A stretch of DNA of 64,000 nt from Halobacillus sp. Nhm2S1. Lineage in GTDB: Bacteria > Bacillota > Bacilli > Bacillales > Halobacillaceae. Shown piece by piece: positions 33,246 through 41,359 of the stretch. The stretch's first letter is position 1. Each line of letters begins with the position of its first letter. The notes beneath the pieces were generated by a model. That model did no database searches and was not told the DNA's origin. It saw nothing but the letters and a program-made list of their open reading frames with translations. The translations under genes were made by a program, and so were the position numbers. The stretch is taken from positions 124,001-188,000 of the forward strand of contig NZ_JAIEZV010000003.1 of NCBI RefSeq assembly GCF_019599545.1, given 5' to 3'.

Positions 33246-35087
33246 GTGAACGAAAGGGTTAATGAAGCCATAGCCCAACTGACAGCTGAGATTCACGCAC
33301 ACCAGACTGTTGACGGGCGTTTTCATTTTTGTTTTGAAAACAGTCTGATCACCGATACTAGTATGATTCTTTTGCTTCAAGCTTTTACAAAGGAAAAAGA
33401 GCTGACCAACCAGTTGTGTGAGCGGCTCTCTTCTCTTCAAAACGAACAGGGGTACTGGAAACTCTACGCCGACGATGAAGGAGACCTTTCTGCAACGATC
33501 GAAGCGGTATTCGCCCTTCTTTATGCTGGATACTATTCAAATGACGACCTCCCGATCCAGAAAGCCAAAACATTCATACGAAAGCACGGCGGGCTGAATC
33601 GTGCACATTCTCTAACCAAGATCACATTGGCTATCCACGGACAGTATCCATGGCCGAATCTTTTCCACTTGCCTGTTCACGTCATATTGCTGCCCCCTTC
33701 CTCTCCCATATCTTTTTTTGATTTCAGTAGTTACGCCCGTGTGCACATGGCACCGCTCCTTCTCTTATCCGATCAACCTTTCGTAATGAAAAACAAAAGC
33801 ATTTCCGATATGAGTGACTGTTTCATTCGAGAAGATCAAGAGCTGATCCCTGAGGAAAGCCGGTCCTTATTGACAAGTGTCCAGGAAGCGGTCAAATCCC
33901 TGACCGGCCTTCCTCACAAACTCTATCTGCTTGCAAGGCAGCGTCTGCTCACCTACATGCTGCAGCGGATCGAGAAGGATGGAACCTTATACAGCTATTT
34001 CACTTCCACTTTTTATATGATTTATGCCCTAGTGAGCTGTGGGTATCAAAAACACGATCCCATCATCAAAAAAGCCATCCAGGGGCTGATCCGGCATGCC
34101 TGTTCCACAGAGCGCGGCCTCCATATCCAAAACTCACCTTCCGATATATGGGATACGGCCCTGTTGAGTCATGCCCTTCAAGTGCGTCCCGCATCGGATG
34201 TCCCTCTACATGAAGCCGAACAATTTCTCTTGAAACACCAACAGGCCAAATTCGGAGACTGGATGGTAACGACCAGCCATACAGAACCAGGGGGATGGGG
34301 ATTTTCCAAAAGCAACAGTATTCACCCCGACGTCGATGATACGACCGCTGCTTTACGGGCCCTGCGAAAAGACCCCTCTCTCCAAAGCCATTACACAAGG
34401 GGCTTGAAGTGGGTGCTCGCGATGCAGAATGTAGACGGAGGGTGGCCTGCCTTCGAGAGAGGGAAAACGAACCCTCTCATGACGTTTGTTCCCATGGATG
34501 GGGCGGAATCGGCAAGCATCGACCCTTCCACAGCGGACTTGACGGGACGTACTCTCGAATTCCTTGGTACCGATGCACGTTTCCCCTTGACGGATCCTCG
34601 CATTCAAAAAGCTTTGAGCTGGCTGCGCTCTCATCAGAAAACCGATGGGTCATGGTATGGACGCTGGGGCATCACCTACATTTACGGAACCTGGGCTGCC
34701 ATCACAGGTATGCGGGCCGTAGGAGTAAGCAAGGATGATCGTTTTATCAAAAAAGGCGTCCGATTTATTGAGAGCATTCAAAATGAAGACGGTGGATGGG
34801 GAGAATCGTGTAAAAGTGATCAAGAGAAGACCTACATTCCTTTAGGAGAGAGTACTCTTTCGCAAACCTCCTGGGCGCTGGATGCTTTGATGATGGTGTA
34901 TGAAAAACGGACGCCGAGCATTGAAAAAGGCATCGCTTGCTTGCTTCGAAAACTGGAGGCGAAGGATTGGACCTATGAATACCCGACAGGTGCAGGCCTT
35001 CCAGGGAACTTTTACATCTACTATCACAGCTACAACTATATTTGGCCTCTCCTCGTATTGAAAAAATATTCATCGCTCAGTTCTTAG
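33246..35087 (+). CDS. sqhC: Tetraprenyl-beta-curcumene cyclase/squalene-hopene cyclase family (sporulenol synthase)
   Basis: The 613-residue terpene cyclase has the acid motif DVDD at 362-365 (HPDVDDTTAALRAL), and QW-type repeats (QNVDGGWPAFE, QKTDGSWYGRWGITYIYGTW, QNEDGGWGES, LSQTSWALDALM). In B. subtilis the homologue converts tetraprenyl-beta-curcumene to sporulenol in spores. The GTG start has AAGGTGA. No squalene or tetraprenyl synthase gene is adjacent. Membrane-associated lipid cyclase; a squalene-hopene activity is also possible. Confidence 0.88.
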   Translation: MNERVNEAIAQLTAEIHAHQTVDGRFHFCFENSLITDTSMILLLQAFTKEKELTNQLCERLSSLQNEQGYWKLYADDEGDLSATIEAVFALLYAGYYSNDDLPIQKAKTFIRKHGGLNRAHSLTKITLAIHGQYPWPNLFHLPVHVILLPPSSPISFFDFSSYARVHMAPLLLLSDQPFVMKNKSISDMSDCFIREDQELIPEESRSLLTSVQEAVKSLTGLPHKLYLLARQRLLTYMLQRIEKDGTLYSYFTSTFYMIYALVSCGYQKHDPIIKKAIQGLIRHACSTERGLHIQNSPSDIWDTALLSHALQVRPASDVPLHEAEQFLLKHQQAKFGDWMVTTSHTEPGGWGFSKSNSIHPDVDDTTAALRALRKDPSLQSHYTRGLKWVLAMQNVDGGWPAFERGKTNPLMTFVPMDGAESASIDPSTADLTGRTLEFLGTDARFPLTDPRIQKALSWLRSHQKTDGSWYGRWGITYIYGTWAAITGMRAVGVSKDDRFIKKGVRFIESIQNEDGGWGESCKSDQEKTYIPLGESTLSQTSWALDALMMVYEKRTPSIEKGIACLLRKLEAKDWTYEYPTGAGLPGNFYIYYHSYNYIWPLLVLKKYSSLSS

Positions 35088-35112
35088 AAGAAACGTAACA
35101 TAACGGACAGTT

Positions 35113-35217
35113 GCTAATATAATCGGGGAAGTCGCTAATAAAACTCCGAAACCTGCTAATAAAAGCGAGAAAGTTCCTAATAAAATTCAAAAACCCGCTA
35201 ATATACCGAAATCCACA
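35113..35217. repeat. Five 21-bp imperfect tandem repeats
   Basis: The word GCTAATA (once CCTAATA) recurs at 35113, 35134, 35155, 35176 and 35197, an exact 21-bp period with a variable second half. It lies between sqhC and the DUF2642 gene. One frame through it is open but has no start. A lone GCTAATAAAA also occurs at 42987-42996. Confidence 0.75.
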
Positions 35218-35326
35218 GTGTCAAATACAAAACCTCCCCCCTCTTTTTTCCAGCCAAGAATGCCTAAAAAGGAGGTTTGTACATATACATCAATAAGTGA
35301 GACTACCTGTGAAGGGAGCAGAACGA

Positions 35327-35554
35327 ATGAATTCTCAAAACGTGTCCATGAATTCCGCTATCGATCCCTATGTGTACCAGACGCTCTTGTCCATTCAAGG
35401 CGCACCTGTCGTCGTCCAGACGACACAAGGGTCCGTACGTGGCGGGTTGAAGACGGTCATGCCGGACCATATCGTCGTCGAGGTGAGTGGGACTCCATTT
35501 TTCGTAAGGACCCAGCAGATCGTCTGGGTGTTTCCTGATCAACGATACAAGTAA
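35327..35554 (+). CDS. DUF2642 (YuzF-like) protein
   Basis: The 75-residue product has the DUF2642 beta-barrel-like block (YVYQTLLSIQGAPVVVQTTQ, GSVRGGLKTVMPDHIVVEV, FVRTQQIVWVFP), resembling B. subtilis YuzF and some spore-coat-associated proteins. The ATG at 35327 follows AAGGGAG; the longer frame lacks a site. It lies 12 bp before the Mn-catalase gene, so the two probably form an operon. Confidence 0.78.
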   Translation: MNSQNVSMNSAIDPYVYQTLLSIQGAPVVVQTTQGSVRGGLKTVMPDHIVVEVSGTPFFVRTQQIVWVFPDQRYK

Positions 35555-35566
35555 AAGGAGGATGTC

Positions 35567-36457
35567 ATGTTTAAGCGACTCGACCGGATGCAGATTGCTC
35601 TGACCATTCCTGAACACGGCGACGCGAATGCCGCTGCTGCTGTTCAAGAACTTTTAGGTGGAAAGTTCGGCGAAATGTCCACGTTGAATAATTACATGTT
35701 TCAGTCCTTCGCTTTTCGCCAAAAGAAAAAACACCGTCCATTCTACGATCTAGTGGCAAGTATTACAGCAGAAGAGTTCGGGCATGTCGAACTCGTGAAC
35801 AATTCGATCAACCTGCTCACTCGAGGAGTGACATTCACCGGGGACCCTAATATCACCCCGCTTCAGAATGGGTTGAACAAAAGGAATACCTATCAATTCA
35901 TCGCCACAGCCCAAACGGCACTCCCAGGCGATTCCATGGGACGTGCCTGGACGGGCGATAACGTTTTTTCCAGTGGCAACCTGGTGCTTGATCTTTTACA
36001 CAACTTCTTTCTCGAACTCGGTGCACGAACACATAAGATGCGGGTCTATGAAATGACCGATCACCCCACGGCACGTGAAATGATCGGCTACTTACTTGTT
36101 CGAGGGGGCACGCATGCCCTTGCTTATGCGAAAGCATTGGAGATCGCTACAGGGGTTGATGTGAAAAAAATGCTTCCTGTTCCTGACCTCGACAACTCTA
36201 AGTTCGATTATGCCCGCCCTTATCTCGACCAGGGACTGGATAACATTCTGTACACATGGAGCGATTATGACTATCAGGAAATCAAGAAGATCTGGAAAGG
36301 GACGAACCCCGAAAACGGACAACCGCTGCAAGTCATCCAAGGAACACCAAAAGGAGCTCCGATTCCTGACCTCGATGACCTGCCGGAAGAATTCGCACCT
36401 GGCATCGATCGGGATGATTACGAACGAATTGCCAAGAAATTAATGGAGAATATGTAA
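35567..36457 (+). CDS. Manganese catalase, YdbD/CotJC-like
   Basis: The 296-residue di-manganese catalase has the four-helix ligand residues in GEMSTLNNYMFQSF, TAEEFGHVELV (ExxH), and ELGARTHKMRVYEM, with a C-terminal tail (DLPEEFAPGIDRDD). It degrades hydrogen peroxide without heme. Homologues are spore-associated or stress proteins in Bacillus. It follows the DUF2642 gene with AAAGGAGG at 7 bp. Confidence 0.9.
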   Translation: MFKRLDRMQIALTIPEHGDANAAAAVQELLGGKFGEMSTLNNYMFQSFAFRQKKKHRPFYDLVASITAEEFGHVELVNNSINLLTRGVTFTGDPNITPLQNGLNKRNTYQFIATAQTALPGDSMGRAWTGDNVFSSGNLVLDLLHNFFLELGARTHKMRVYEMTDHPTAREMIGYLLVRGGTHALAYAKALEIATGVDVKKMLPVPDLDNSKFDYARPYLDQGLDNILYTWSDYDYQEIKKIWKGTNPENGQPLQVIQGTPKGAPIPDLDDLPEEFAPGIDRDDYERIAKKLMENM

Positions 36458-36467
36458 AGAAAAAAAG

Positions 36468-36498
36468 AGCGTGATCCTCCATGTGAGGTCACGCTCTC
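36468..36498 (-). terminator. Terminator of the YdcZ/Crp operon
   Basis: AGAGCGTGA pairs with TCACGCTCT; on the minus strand TTTTTTTCTTT follows. The stem includes the stop codon of the YdcZ-like gene at 36489. It may also stop transcripts of the Mn-catalase gene. Confidence 0.85.
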
Positions 36499-36965
36499 AG
36501 TCGTTCGACTTCCTCTTGCTCTTCTTCCAAAGAAGGCTTTTCCAATTTATACACCAGCACTCCGCCGATTAACAAAGCGATACCTACAAGCTTTGTCACA
36601 GAAAGAGGGGAAGCATCGAAGCCGAACCATCCTCCCGTATTGATGGCAAAAGCGATGACGATTTGAGATATGAGGGCGATGGAAATCGCGTAGGCAGGTC
36701 CGATCAAGGTAACCCCGCGCATCAGGCAGAACACGATTCCTACTCCGAAAACACCACTGAACAAAAAGATTTTGTTCACATCTCCGAATTCAAACAGGCT
36801 CCTTTGTTCCATAGCATAAAAGACGGGCAGTGAACAGACAAGCCCTAAGCCGAGCACGAGTGATGTCGTCGCCCATGCTCCTGTTTTTTCACTGACACGT
36901 GCATTGAAGACATTTTGCATACTGATCAAAATGCCTGCCACGACTGAAAATAATATACCAAGCAT
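36489..36965 (-). CDS. YdcZ (DUF606) membrane protein, copy 1
   Basis: The 158-residue protein has five membrane segments in the half-size DMT layout of DUF606 (MLGILFSVVAGILISMQNVFNARV, LGLGLVCSLPVFYAM, IGPAYAISIALISQIVIAFAIN, LVGIALLIGGVLVY) and a cytosolic acidic tail. It closes an operon of two DUF606 genes around a Crp/Fnr regulator. Half-size DMT proteins can pair, so a two-subunit transporter is likely. Substrate unknown. Confidence 0.85.
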   Translation of the reverse strand: MLGILFSVVAGILISMQNVFNARVSEKTGAWATTSLVLGLGLVCSLPVFYAMEQRSLFEFGDVNKIFLFSGVFGVGIVFCLMRGVTLIGPAYAISIALISQIVIAFAINTGGWFGFDASPLSVTKLVGIALLIGGVLVYKLEKPSLEEEQEEVERLRA

Positions 36966-36976
36966 TGTATCCCTCC

Positions 36977-37672
36977 TTATTCATAGATGTTTCCGTTCGC
37001 AAGGTCCCGAAGTTTTTCCAAATCTTTAATCTTAATCGATCCATTCGCTCGTTCGATAATCTCATCCGATACCATTTTTTTCAGCACCCTGTTTAAATGG
37101 CGGTAACTCGTCCCCACCCATTCTGCAAGCTCAGTCAAATTCGCCGTCCGCATCTCCTGATGAAAAAGTGTCCCTTCCCCATCGGAGGAGATGGATAAGA
37201 AATAACTGGCCAGCCGCACTTCGACAGGATAGAGCATATGCAGGCTCGACGCCTGGGATTCAGAATAAAACTTGTGCGCCACCGTCTCCAGTAAAAAACG
37301 AATGAATGGCGGATGATTCCTTTCAAGAACCTTCAAGTCTTCAAAGGATGCAGCTAGCATCACGCCATCAGATACAGCCTCGACAGAATTGATGACCGAA
37401 TTCCCTTTGACATATTCCACATCCCCGACCACTCCGAGCGGCCGTTTGAAACGGTTGATGAGAGACTTCCCTTCCGGTGTCAGGGTGAAAATTTTAATCT
37501 TCCCCTCAACGAGCAAATACATATCGTTCAACGTTTCACCTGGAGCAAATAAAACGTCACCTTTCGTGAACGTGTACACGGTGACCTTTGGAATGAATTC
37601 TTCGGGAAAGATCCGCTCAAGATCGTACCTCTCGATATAAGGGTGTGGATTGATTTTTTTGTTTTCTTTCAT
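36977..37672 (-). CDS. Crp/Fnr-family regulator (YeiL-like)
   Basis: The 231-residue protein has an N-terminal cyclic-nucleotide-like sensor barrel (FTKGDVLFAPGETLNDMYLLVEGKIKIF) and a C-terminal winged helix (NLTELAEWVGTSYRHLNRVLKKMV). It has no Fnr-type N-terminal Cys cluster. The ATG at 37672 has AAAAGGAG. It sits between two YdcZ genes and a palindrome AGGACATATGTCCT lies before the operon, so autoregulation is likely. The effector is unknown. Confidence 0.85.
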   Translation of the reverse strand: MKENKKINPHPYIERYDLERIFPEEFIPKVTVYTFTKGDVLFAPGETLNDMYLLVEGKIKIFTLTPEGKSLINRFKRPLGVVGDVEYVKGNSVINSVEAVSDGVMLAASFEDLKVLERNHPPFIRFLLETVAHKFYSESQASSLHMLYPVEVRLASYFLSISSDGEGTLFHQEMRTANLTELAEWVGTSYRHLNRVLKKMVSDEIIERANGSIKIKDLEKLRDLANGNIYE

Positions 37673-37688
37673 AAAAACGAACTCCTTT

Positions 37689-38114
37689 TTACAACTGGAA
37701 AAGGATGACACCCACGAGCATCATAGCGATTCCGATTCCCTGCCTTTTCGTCACTGGAACTTTGTTCTCCCCGAACCAGCCTTTCGATTCGATCACAAAA
37801 GCCGTGCCGATTTGTGCGACGAGTAAAATCGCGATGGCACTGGCCGGCCCGATCATTTTGATGGCCGTCAATTCTGCAAATACGACGACCACTCCGAACG
37901 TCCCTCCGATCAAATAAAGGAAGGGTACTCTTTTAAAGCTTTTCCCTTTTCCGTCTCTGACATAAAAATATACGAGAATGGATATCGTGAAGGCGACCAG
38001 ATGGACCATCGAAGTGGTATGCCAGCCGCCTATGGAATCACTCATCCTCGCATTGAAGATGCCCTGCATCGTGATGCACAAGCCTCCGAGTAGTGAAAAT
38101 AAAGCACCTTTCAT
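37689..38114 (-). CDS. YdcZ (DUF606) membrane protein, copy 2
   Basis: The 141-residue protein has the same five-segment DUF606 plan (MKGALFSLLGGLCITMQGIFNARM, TTSMVHLVAFTISILVYFYV, IGPASAIAILLVAQIGTAFVI, GIGIAMMLVGVILFQL). It is the first gene of the operon and probably the partner subunit of the YdcZ protein at 36489. Confidence 0.85.
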   Translation of the reverse strand: MKGALFSLLGGLCITMQGIFNARMSDSIGGWHTTSMVHLVAFTISILVYFYVRDGKGKSFKRVPFLYLIGGTFGVVVVFAELTAIKMIGPASAIAILLVAQIGTAFVIESKGWFGENKVPVTKRQGIGIAMMLVGVILFQL

Positions 38115-38167
38115 CGTTCATCCTCCTATTCTGAATTCCATTTAAAAGGATGACGCCAATTCCGGAA

Positions 38168-38181
38168 AGGACATATGTCCT
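38168..38181. promoter_or_regulatory. Palindromic candidate Crp/Fnr operator
   Basis: A perfect 14-bp palindrome AGGACATATGTCCT lies 54 bp before the first gene of the YdcZ/Crp operon, in the size range of Crp/Fnr sites. Confidence 0.5.
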
Positions 38182-38234
38182 AAAGCCTTAAATTTATCAC
38201 ATATTCAACAATATGGCGAGGGCGGAGGGGAATA

Positions 38235-38300
38235 ACTCGCTTTCCGCGGGAGCGCGTTGAGCCTCCTCAGGCTCATGCCTTCCGGGGTCTCAACATGCAC
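38235..38300 (-). repeat. Bacillaceae palindromic repeat, partial copy
   Basis: ACTCGCTTTCCGCGGG, GAGCCTCCTCAGG and GGGGTCTCAACATGC match, in reverse orientation, the full copy at 38470-38587, but the right end is missing. Confidence 0.65.
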
Positions 38301-38469
38301 TTTTTTCCTCCTAGATATCCGCCCTTGCGATTAATTCATCTTGAAGTCATTCAGCTAAGGGTCTGCCCATGATAGTAGCATAAACACCCTCTAATACTGT
38401 TTTTATCGGATTCTCCACACTCTATAGCTCTCTGAACTGAAGGGTGTTTCGAGCATCTCATTATCGATG

Positions 38470-38587
38470 GTGGTTGGGAAAACGAGGAGACTCCTGTGGG
38501 AAATGCGTGGTAGATGAGACCCCGCAGAGCGTCAGCTCGAGGAGGCTCAGCACTCGCCCACGGAAAGCGAGTCGTTTTCCCAACCAC
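38470..38587 (+). repeat. Bacillaceae palindromic repeat with 16-bp terminal inverted repeats
   Basis: The element is bounded by GTGGTTGGGAAAACGA (38470-38485) and its exact complement (38572-38587). The middle has GAGACTCCTGTGGGAAA, GAGACCCCGCAGAGCGTC, GAGGAGGCTCAGC and CCCACGGAAAGCGAG, a structured repeat known from many Bacillaceae. No open frame; it looks like a non-autonomous mobile or RNA-structured repeat. Confidence 0.75.
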
Positions 38588-38659
38588 TCTATCCTCATAC
38601 AAAAGTCTCGAAACTGCCCCTTCACAAAAGGAAGCTTTAGGAAAATATGTATCCATAAG

Positions 38660-38690
38660 AAAAAGACGCTTTAGGAGGAAGCGTCTTTTT
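38660..38690 (-). terminator. Terminator of the antiporter gene
   Basis: AAAAGACGCTT and AAGCGTCTTTT pair across a short loop; on the minus strand TTCTTAT follows. It overlaps the stop codon. Confidence 0.85.
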
Positions 38691-40185
38691 CTTTCATGAG
38701 CTGTTCACTTTTCTGCACGCGCTGCTCTAACGTCTTCTTCAGCTGCTCCTTATACTTATCTTCCACAAGGATGTACAGGAAGTCTCCAGCTTTGATTTCC
38801 GTCTCCCCGTAAGGTGTGATGACTTCGTTGTTCCGAATGATGGCACTGATGTTAGCACGGTTAGGGAAGCTGACTTCATGGAGCTTCTTCCCGACAACGG
38901 CTGATTCAGCATTGGTTTGGTATTGAATCATTTCCGCTTTGGCTTTCCCCATAGATATCAATTCGATGCTGTGGTGCGGAATGTCTTTTTTCGGTCCGAC
39001 AAGGTTCATTTTTTTCGCGACCAACGATATCGTCGATCCCTGCACCAGCGCTGAGGTCAGAACGACGAAGAAGACGAGATTGAATAGGGCCTGGCTGTTT
39101 TGCAGTCCTTCCACAATCGGAAAGGTAGCGAGTACGATTGGTACCGCCCCGCGCAAACCTGCCCAGGATATGAACAACTTTTCTTTCGTTGAATAGTTCA
39201 TCTTGATCAACGATAAGAAAACAGCCATTGGTCTTGCAATTAAGATCAGCACGATTGATAGAAGTATACCGTTAGCCATAATAGCTGCGGTAAACAATTC
39301 ACTCGGAAAAACATAAAGACCGAGGATCACGAACATAAGAATCTGTGCCATCCAGGCGAATCCTTCATTGAACTGGAAGATCGAATATCGATACGTCAGT
39401 TCACTATTTCCGATCACCAATGCCGCTACGTACACGCCCAAAAATCCACTTCCTCCACTGAATGCGGTTATGCTGTAGGTAGCTAAAGCAAAGGCTACGG
39501 AAAAAATCGGATAAAGGGCGCTGGAGTCCAGTTTGATGCGATTAATAGACAGGGATGCTAATTTTCCTAACCCCAGACCGATGATAAGACCAAGCCCCAT
39601 CTGGAGGAAGAACGTCGGGATGAGCATCCAGAACGATGATTGTTCTGCCGTGATCAATTCAATGAGAGATAATGTCAAAAAGACGGCCATCGGGTCGTTG
39701 GTTCCAGACTCCGCCTCAAGGGTCGCTCCCATTTTCGCCTTGATGTTTCTTTCTTTCAGTGCCGCAAAAACGGCCGCTGCGTCGGTGGAGCCAACGATCG
39801 CACCGAATAGGAACGATTCCAGCCAGCTGAGTTCAAACAATAGATAAGCGGCAAGTCCTACGATAAGCGAGGTGATCAGCACCCCTAAAGTTGCAAGAGA
39901 TAACGAAGGTACGGCAACGGCGCGCACCGTTCCCCATTTCGTATGTAGACCACCTTCGAACAAAATGATGACGAGGGCAAATACGCCGATGACCTGGGCG
40001 GTTCCGGCATCACTGAAATACACGATTCCGAGACCTTCGCTGCCAAAAGCCATGCCGACCATGATGAACAAAATCAATGCAGGAATACCCCAACGGCTGG
40101 AAAACTTCGCTACAAGCACACCGCTGAATAATAATAATGCAGTAAGTAATAAAAATGAATCCGTCCCAAAAGCGTCAAAAAACAT
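38671..40185 (-). CDS. Potassium/proton antiporter, CPA1 type with C-terminal RCK_C domain
   Basis: The 504-residue protein has about 12 membrane segments with the antiporter motifs FGAIVGSTDAAAVFAAL and EAESGTNDPMAVFLTL (paired Asp). The C-terminal part (ESAVVGKKLHEVSFPNRANISAI, TEIKAGDFLYILVEDKYKEQL) is an RCK_C (TrkA_C) ligand-binding domain. This plan matches NhaP2/CvrA potassium exporters. In a halophile it probably adjusts K+ and pH. Two in-frame neighbours are absent; monocistronic. Ion preference is inferred. Confidence 0.88.
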   Translation of the reverse strand: MFFDAFGTDSFLLLTALLLFSGVLVAKFSSRWGIPALILFIMVGMAFGSEGLGIVYFSDAGTAQVIGVFALVIILFEGGLHTKWGTVRAVAVPSLSLATLGVLITSLIVGLAAYLLFELSWLESFLFGAIVGSTDAAAVFAALKERNIKAKMGATLEAESGTNDPMAVFLTLSLIELITAEQSSFWMLIPTFFLQMGLGLIIGLGLGKLASLSINRIKLDSSALYPIFSVAFALATYSITAFSGGSGFLGVYVAALVIGNSELTYRYSIFQFNEGFAWMAQILMFVILGLYVFPSELFTAAIMANGILLSIVLILIARPMAVFLSLIKMNYSTKEKLFISWAGLRGAVPIVLATFPIVEGLQNSQALFNLVFFVVLTSALVQGSTISLVAKKMNLVGPKKDIPHHSIELISMGKAKAEMIQYQTNAESAVVGKKLHEVSFPNRANISAIIRNNEVITPYGETEIKAGDFLYILVEDKYKEQLKKTLEQRVQKSEQLMKEKDASS

Positions 40186-40358
40186 GTAGGTTTCGATTCT
40201 CCTTATGCACTCAATTTGTTTTGAATGTTTTGGATTGATGTCTTGGAAATACAGTAGATGGAGCGTGGATCAATGGATAAGAAGTAGAATGTTTAGGATA
40301 GGAAGCGTCCATGATATATCCATCATTATCCTATATCCATAGCCTGAAATCAAAGATA

Positions 40359-41255
40359 TCACCTTGCGCCTTTCAGCCATTTGTGTATCCAGACCGCCGC
40401 CTGTGCCCCATCTCCCATGGCTGTCGTGACGAATTGAGTATGGTCCACCACATCACCTGCGGCCCATACTCCTTCGATATTGGTCATTTTCGTCCTGGGA
40501 TGCACAAGGAGGTGGCCTTTATCGTTTGCTTCAGCCCCAAGCTTTACCGCTAAATCCGATTGAATCCGATTTCCACCGAAAGCAAGAAAAGCTTTACCTA
40601 TCTCCAAGCGGTGACCACCTTCCGCATGAATCGCTTCCAGTACACCTCTGTGATGCTCGAACTCAATGACTTTTGCCTGCTGCACAAGGACCCTGTGTTC
40701 TCGAAGCTTCCCCTGTGTCTCAAGAGATAGAGGTGCCCCGCCGTGATTGAAGTAAATGATCTCCTCACTCCAGTCTTTCAAAGTGACCGCCATTTGCGCA
40801 CCCGCTTCTCCATTTCCTACGACAGCCGTCTTTTTGCCTGTGATTTCATATCCATCACAATCCGGACAAACATATACAGATAAACCCAGACACTCTTTGA
40901 TCCCGGGTATAGGAGGAAACTTTTCTTCAATCCCCGTTGCAAACAAAATCGACCGAGTAGGAAAGGGTTTTCCTTCTTCCGTTTCAACGATGAAATTTGA
41001 ATGGACATCGATGACTTTTCCTTCCATTATTTCCGCCCCAGAGGATTGTGCTTGTTTGATCCCGTCCTGGCGAAGCTGTCGGCCGCTGACTCCATCCGGA
41101 AACCCGACAATATTGTTATACCTATGACAAAGACTGGAACGCCCCCGGCCACTATCGATCATTAACACTCGGTGCCGATACCTTCCAAGCATGATACCTG
41201 CCTGCAAACCGGCGATGCCTCCACCGATGATGACACAATCATAAGACAAGTCCAT
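40359..41255 (-). CDS. Thioredoxin reductase-like FAD/NAD(P) oxidoreductase
   Basis: The 298-residue flavoprotein has an N-terminal FAD loop (CVIIGGGIAGLQAGIMLGRY), a second dinucleotide loop (TAVVGNGEAGAQMAV) and a C-terminal FAD contact (GVWAAGDVVDHTQFVTTAMGDGAQAA). The active-site disulfide is present as Cys130-x2-Cys133 in CPDCDG, instead of the common CATCDG. It thus belongs to the TrxB-like class but may reduce another disulfide or low-molecular thiol. Ribosome site GGAG. Confidence 0.8.
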   Translation of the reverse strand: MDLSYDCVIIGGGIAGLQAGIMLGRYRHRVLMIDSGRGRSSLCHRYNNIVGFPDGVSGRQLRQDGIKQAQSSGAEIMEGKVIDVHSNFIVETEEGKPFPTRSILFATGIEEKFPPIPGIKECLGLSVYVCPDCDGYEITGKKTAVVGNGEAGAQMAVTLKDWSEEIIYFNHGGAPLSLETQGKLREHRVLVQQAKVIEFEHHRGVLEAIHAEGGHRLEIGKAFLAFGGNRIQSDLAVKLGAEANDKGHLLVHPRTKMTNIEGVWAAGDVVDHTQFVTTAMGDGAQAAVWIHKWLKGAR

Positions 41256-41359
41256 CCACTCCTTTCCTCAACTCTTCCTACTTTTCCCCTATCGTTTCCC
41301 CTCATTCCCCTTTATAATATAGAAGGACGAATCTAACGATAGAAAAGGTGTTAACGACA

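Noticed and set aside
34066-34634. Long minus-strand frames inside sqhC
   Set aside because: Shadows of the cyclase coding strand with no ribosome sites.
33246-35087. In-frame protein repeats from the 21-bp array
   Set aside because: The array at 35113-35217 lies after the sqhC stop and has no start codon in the open frame.
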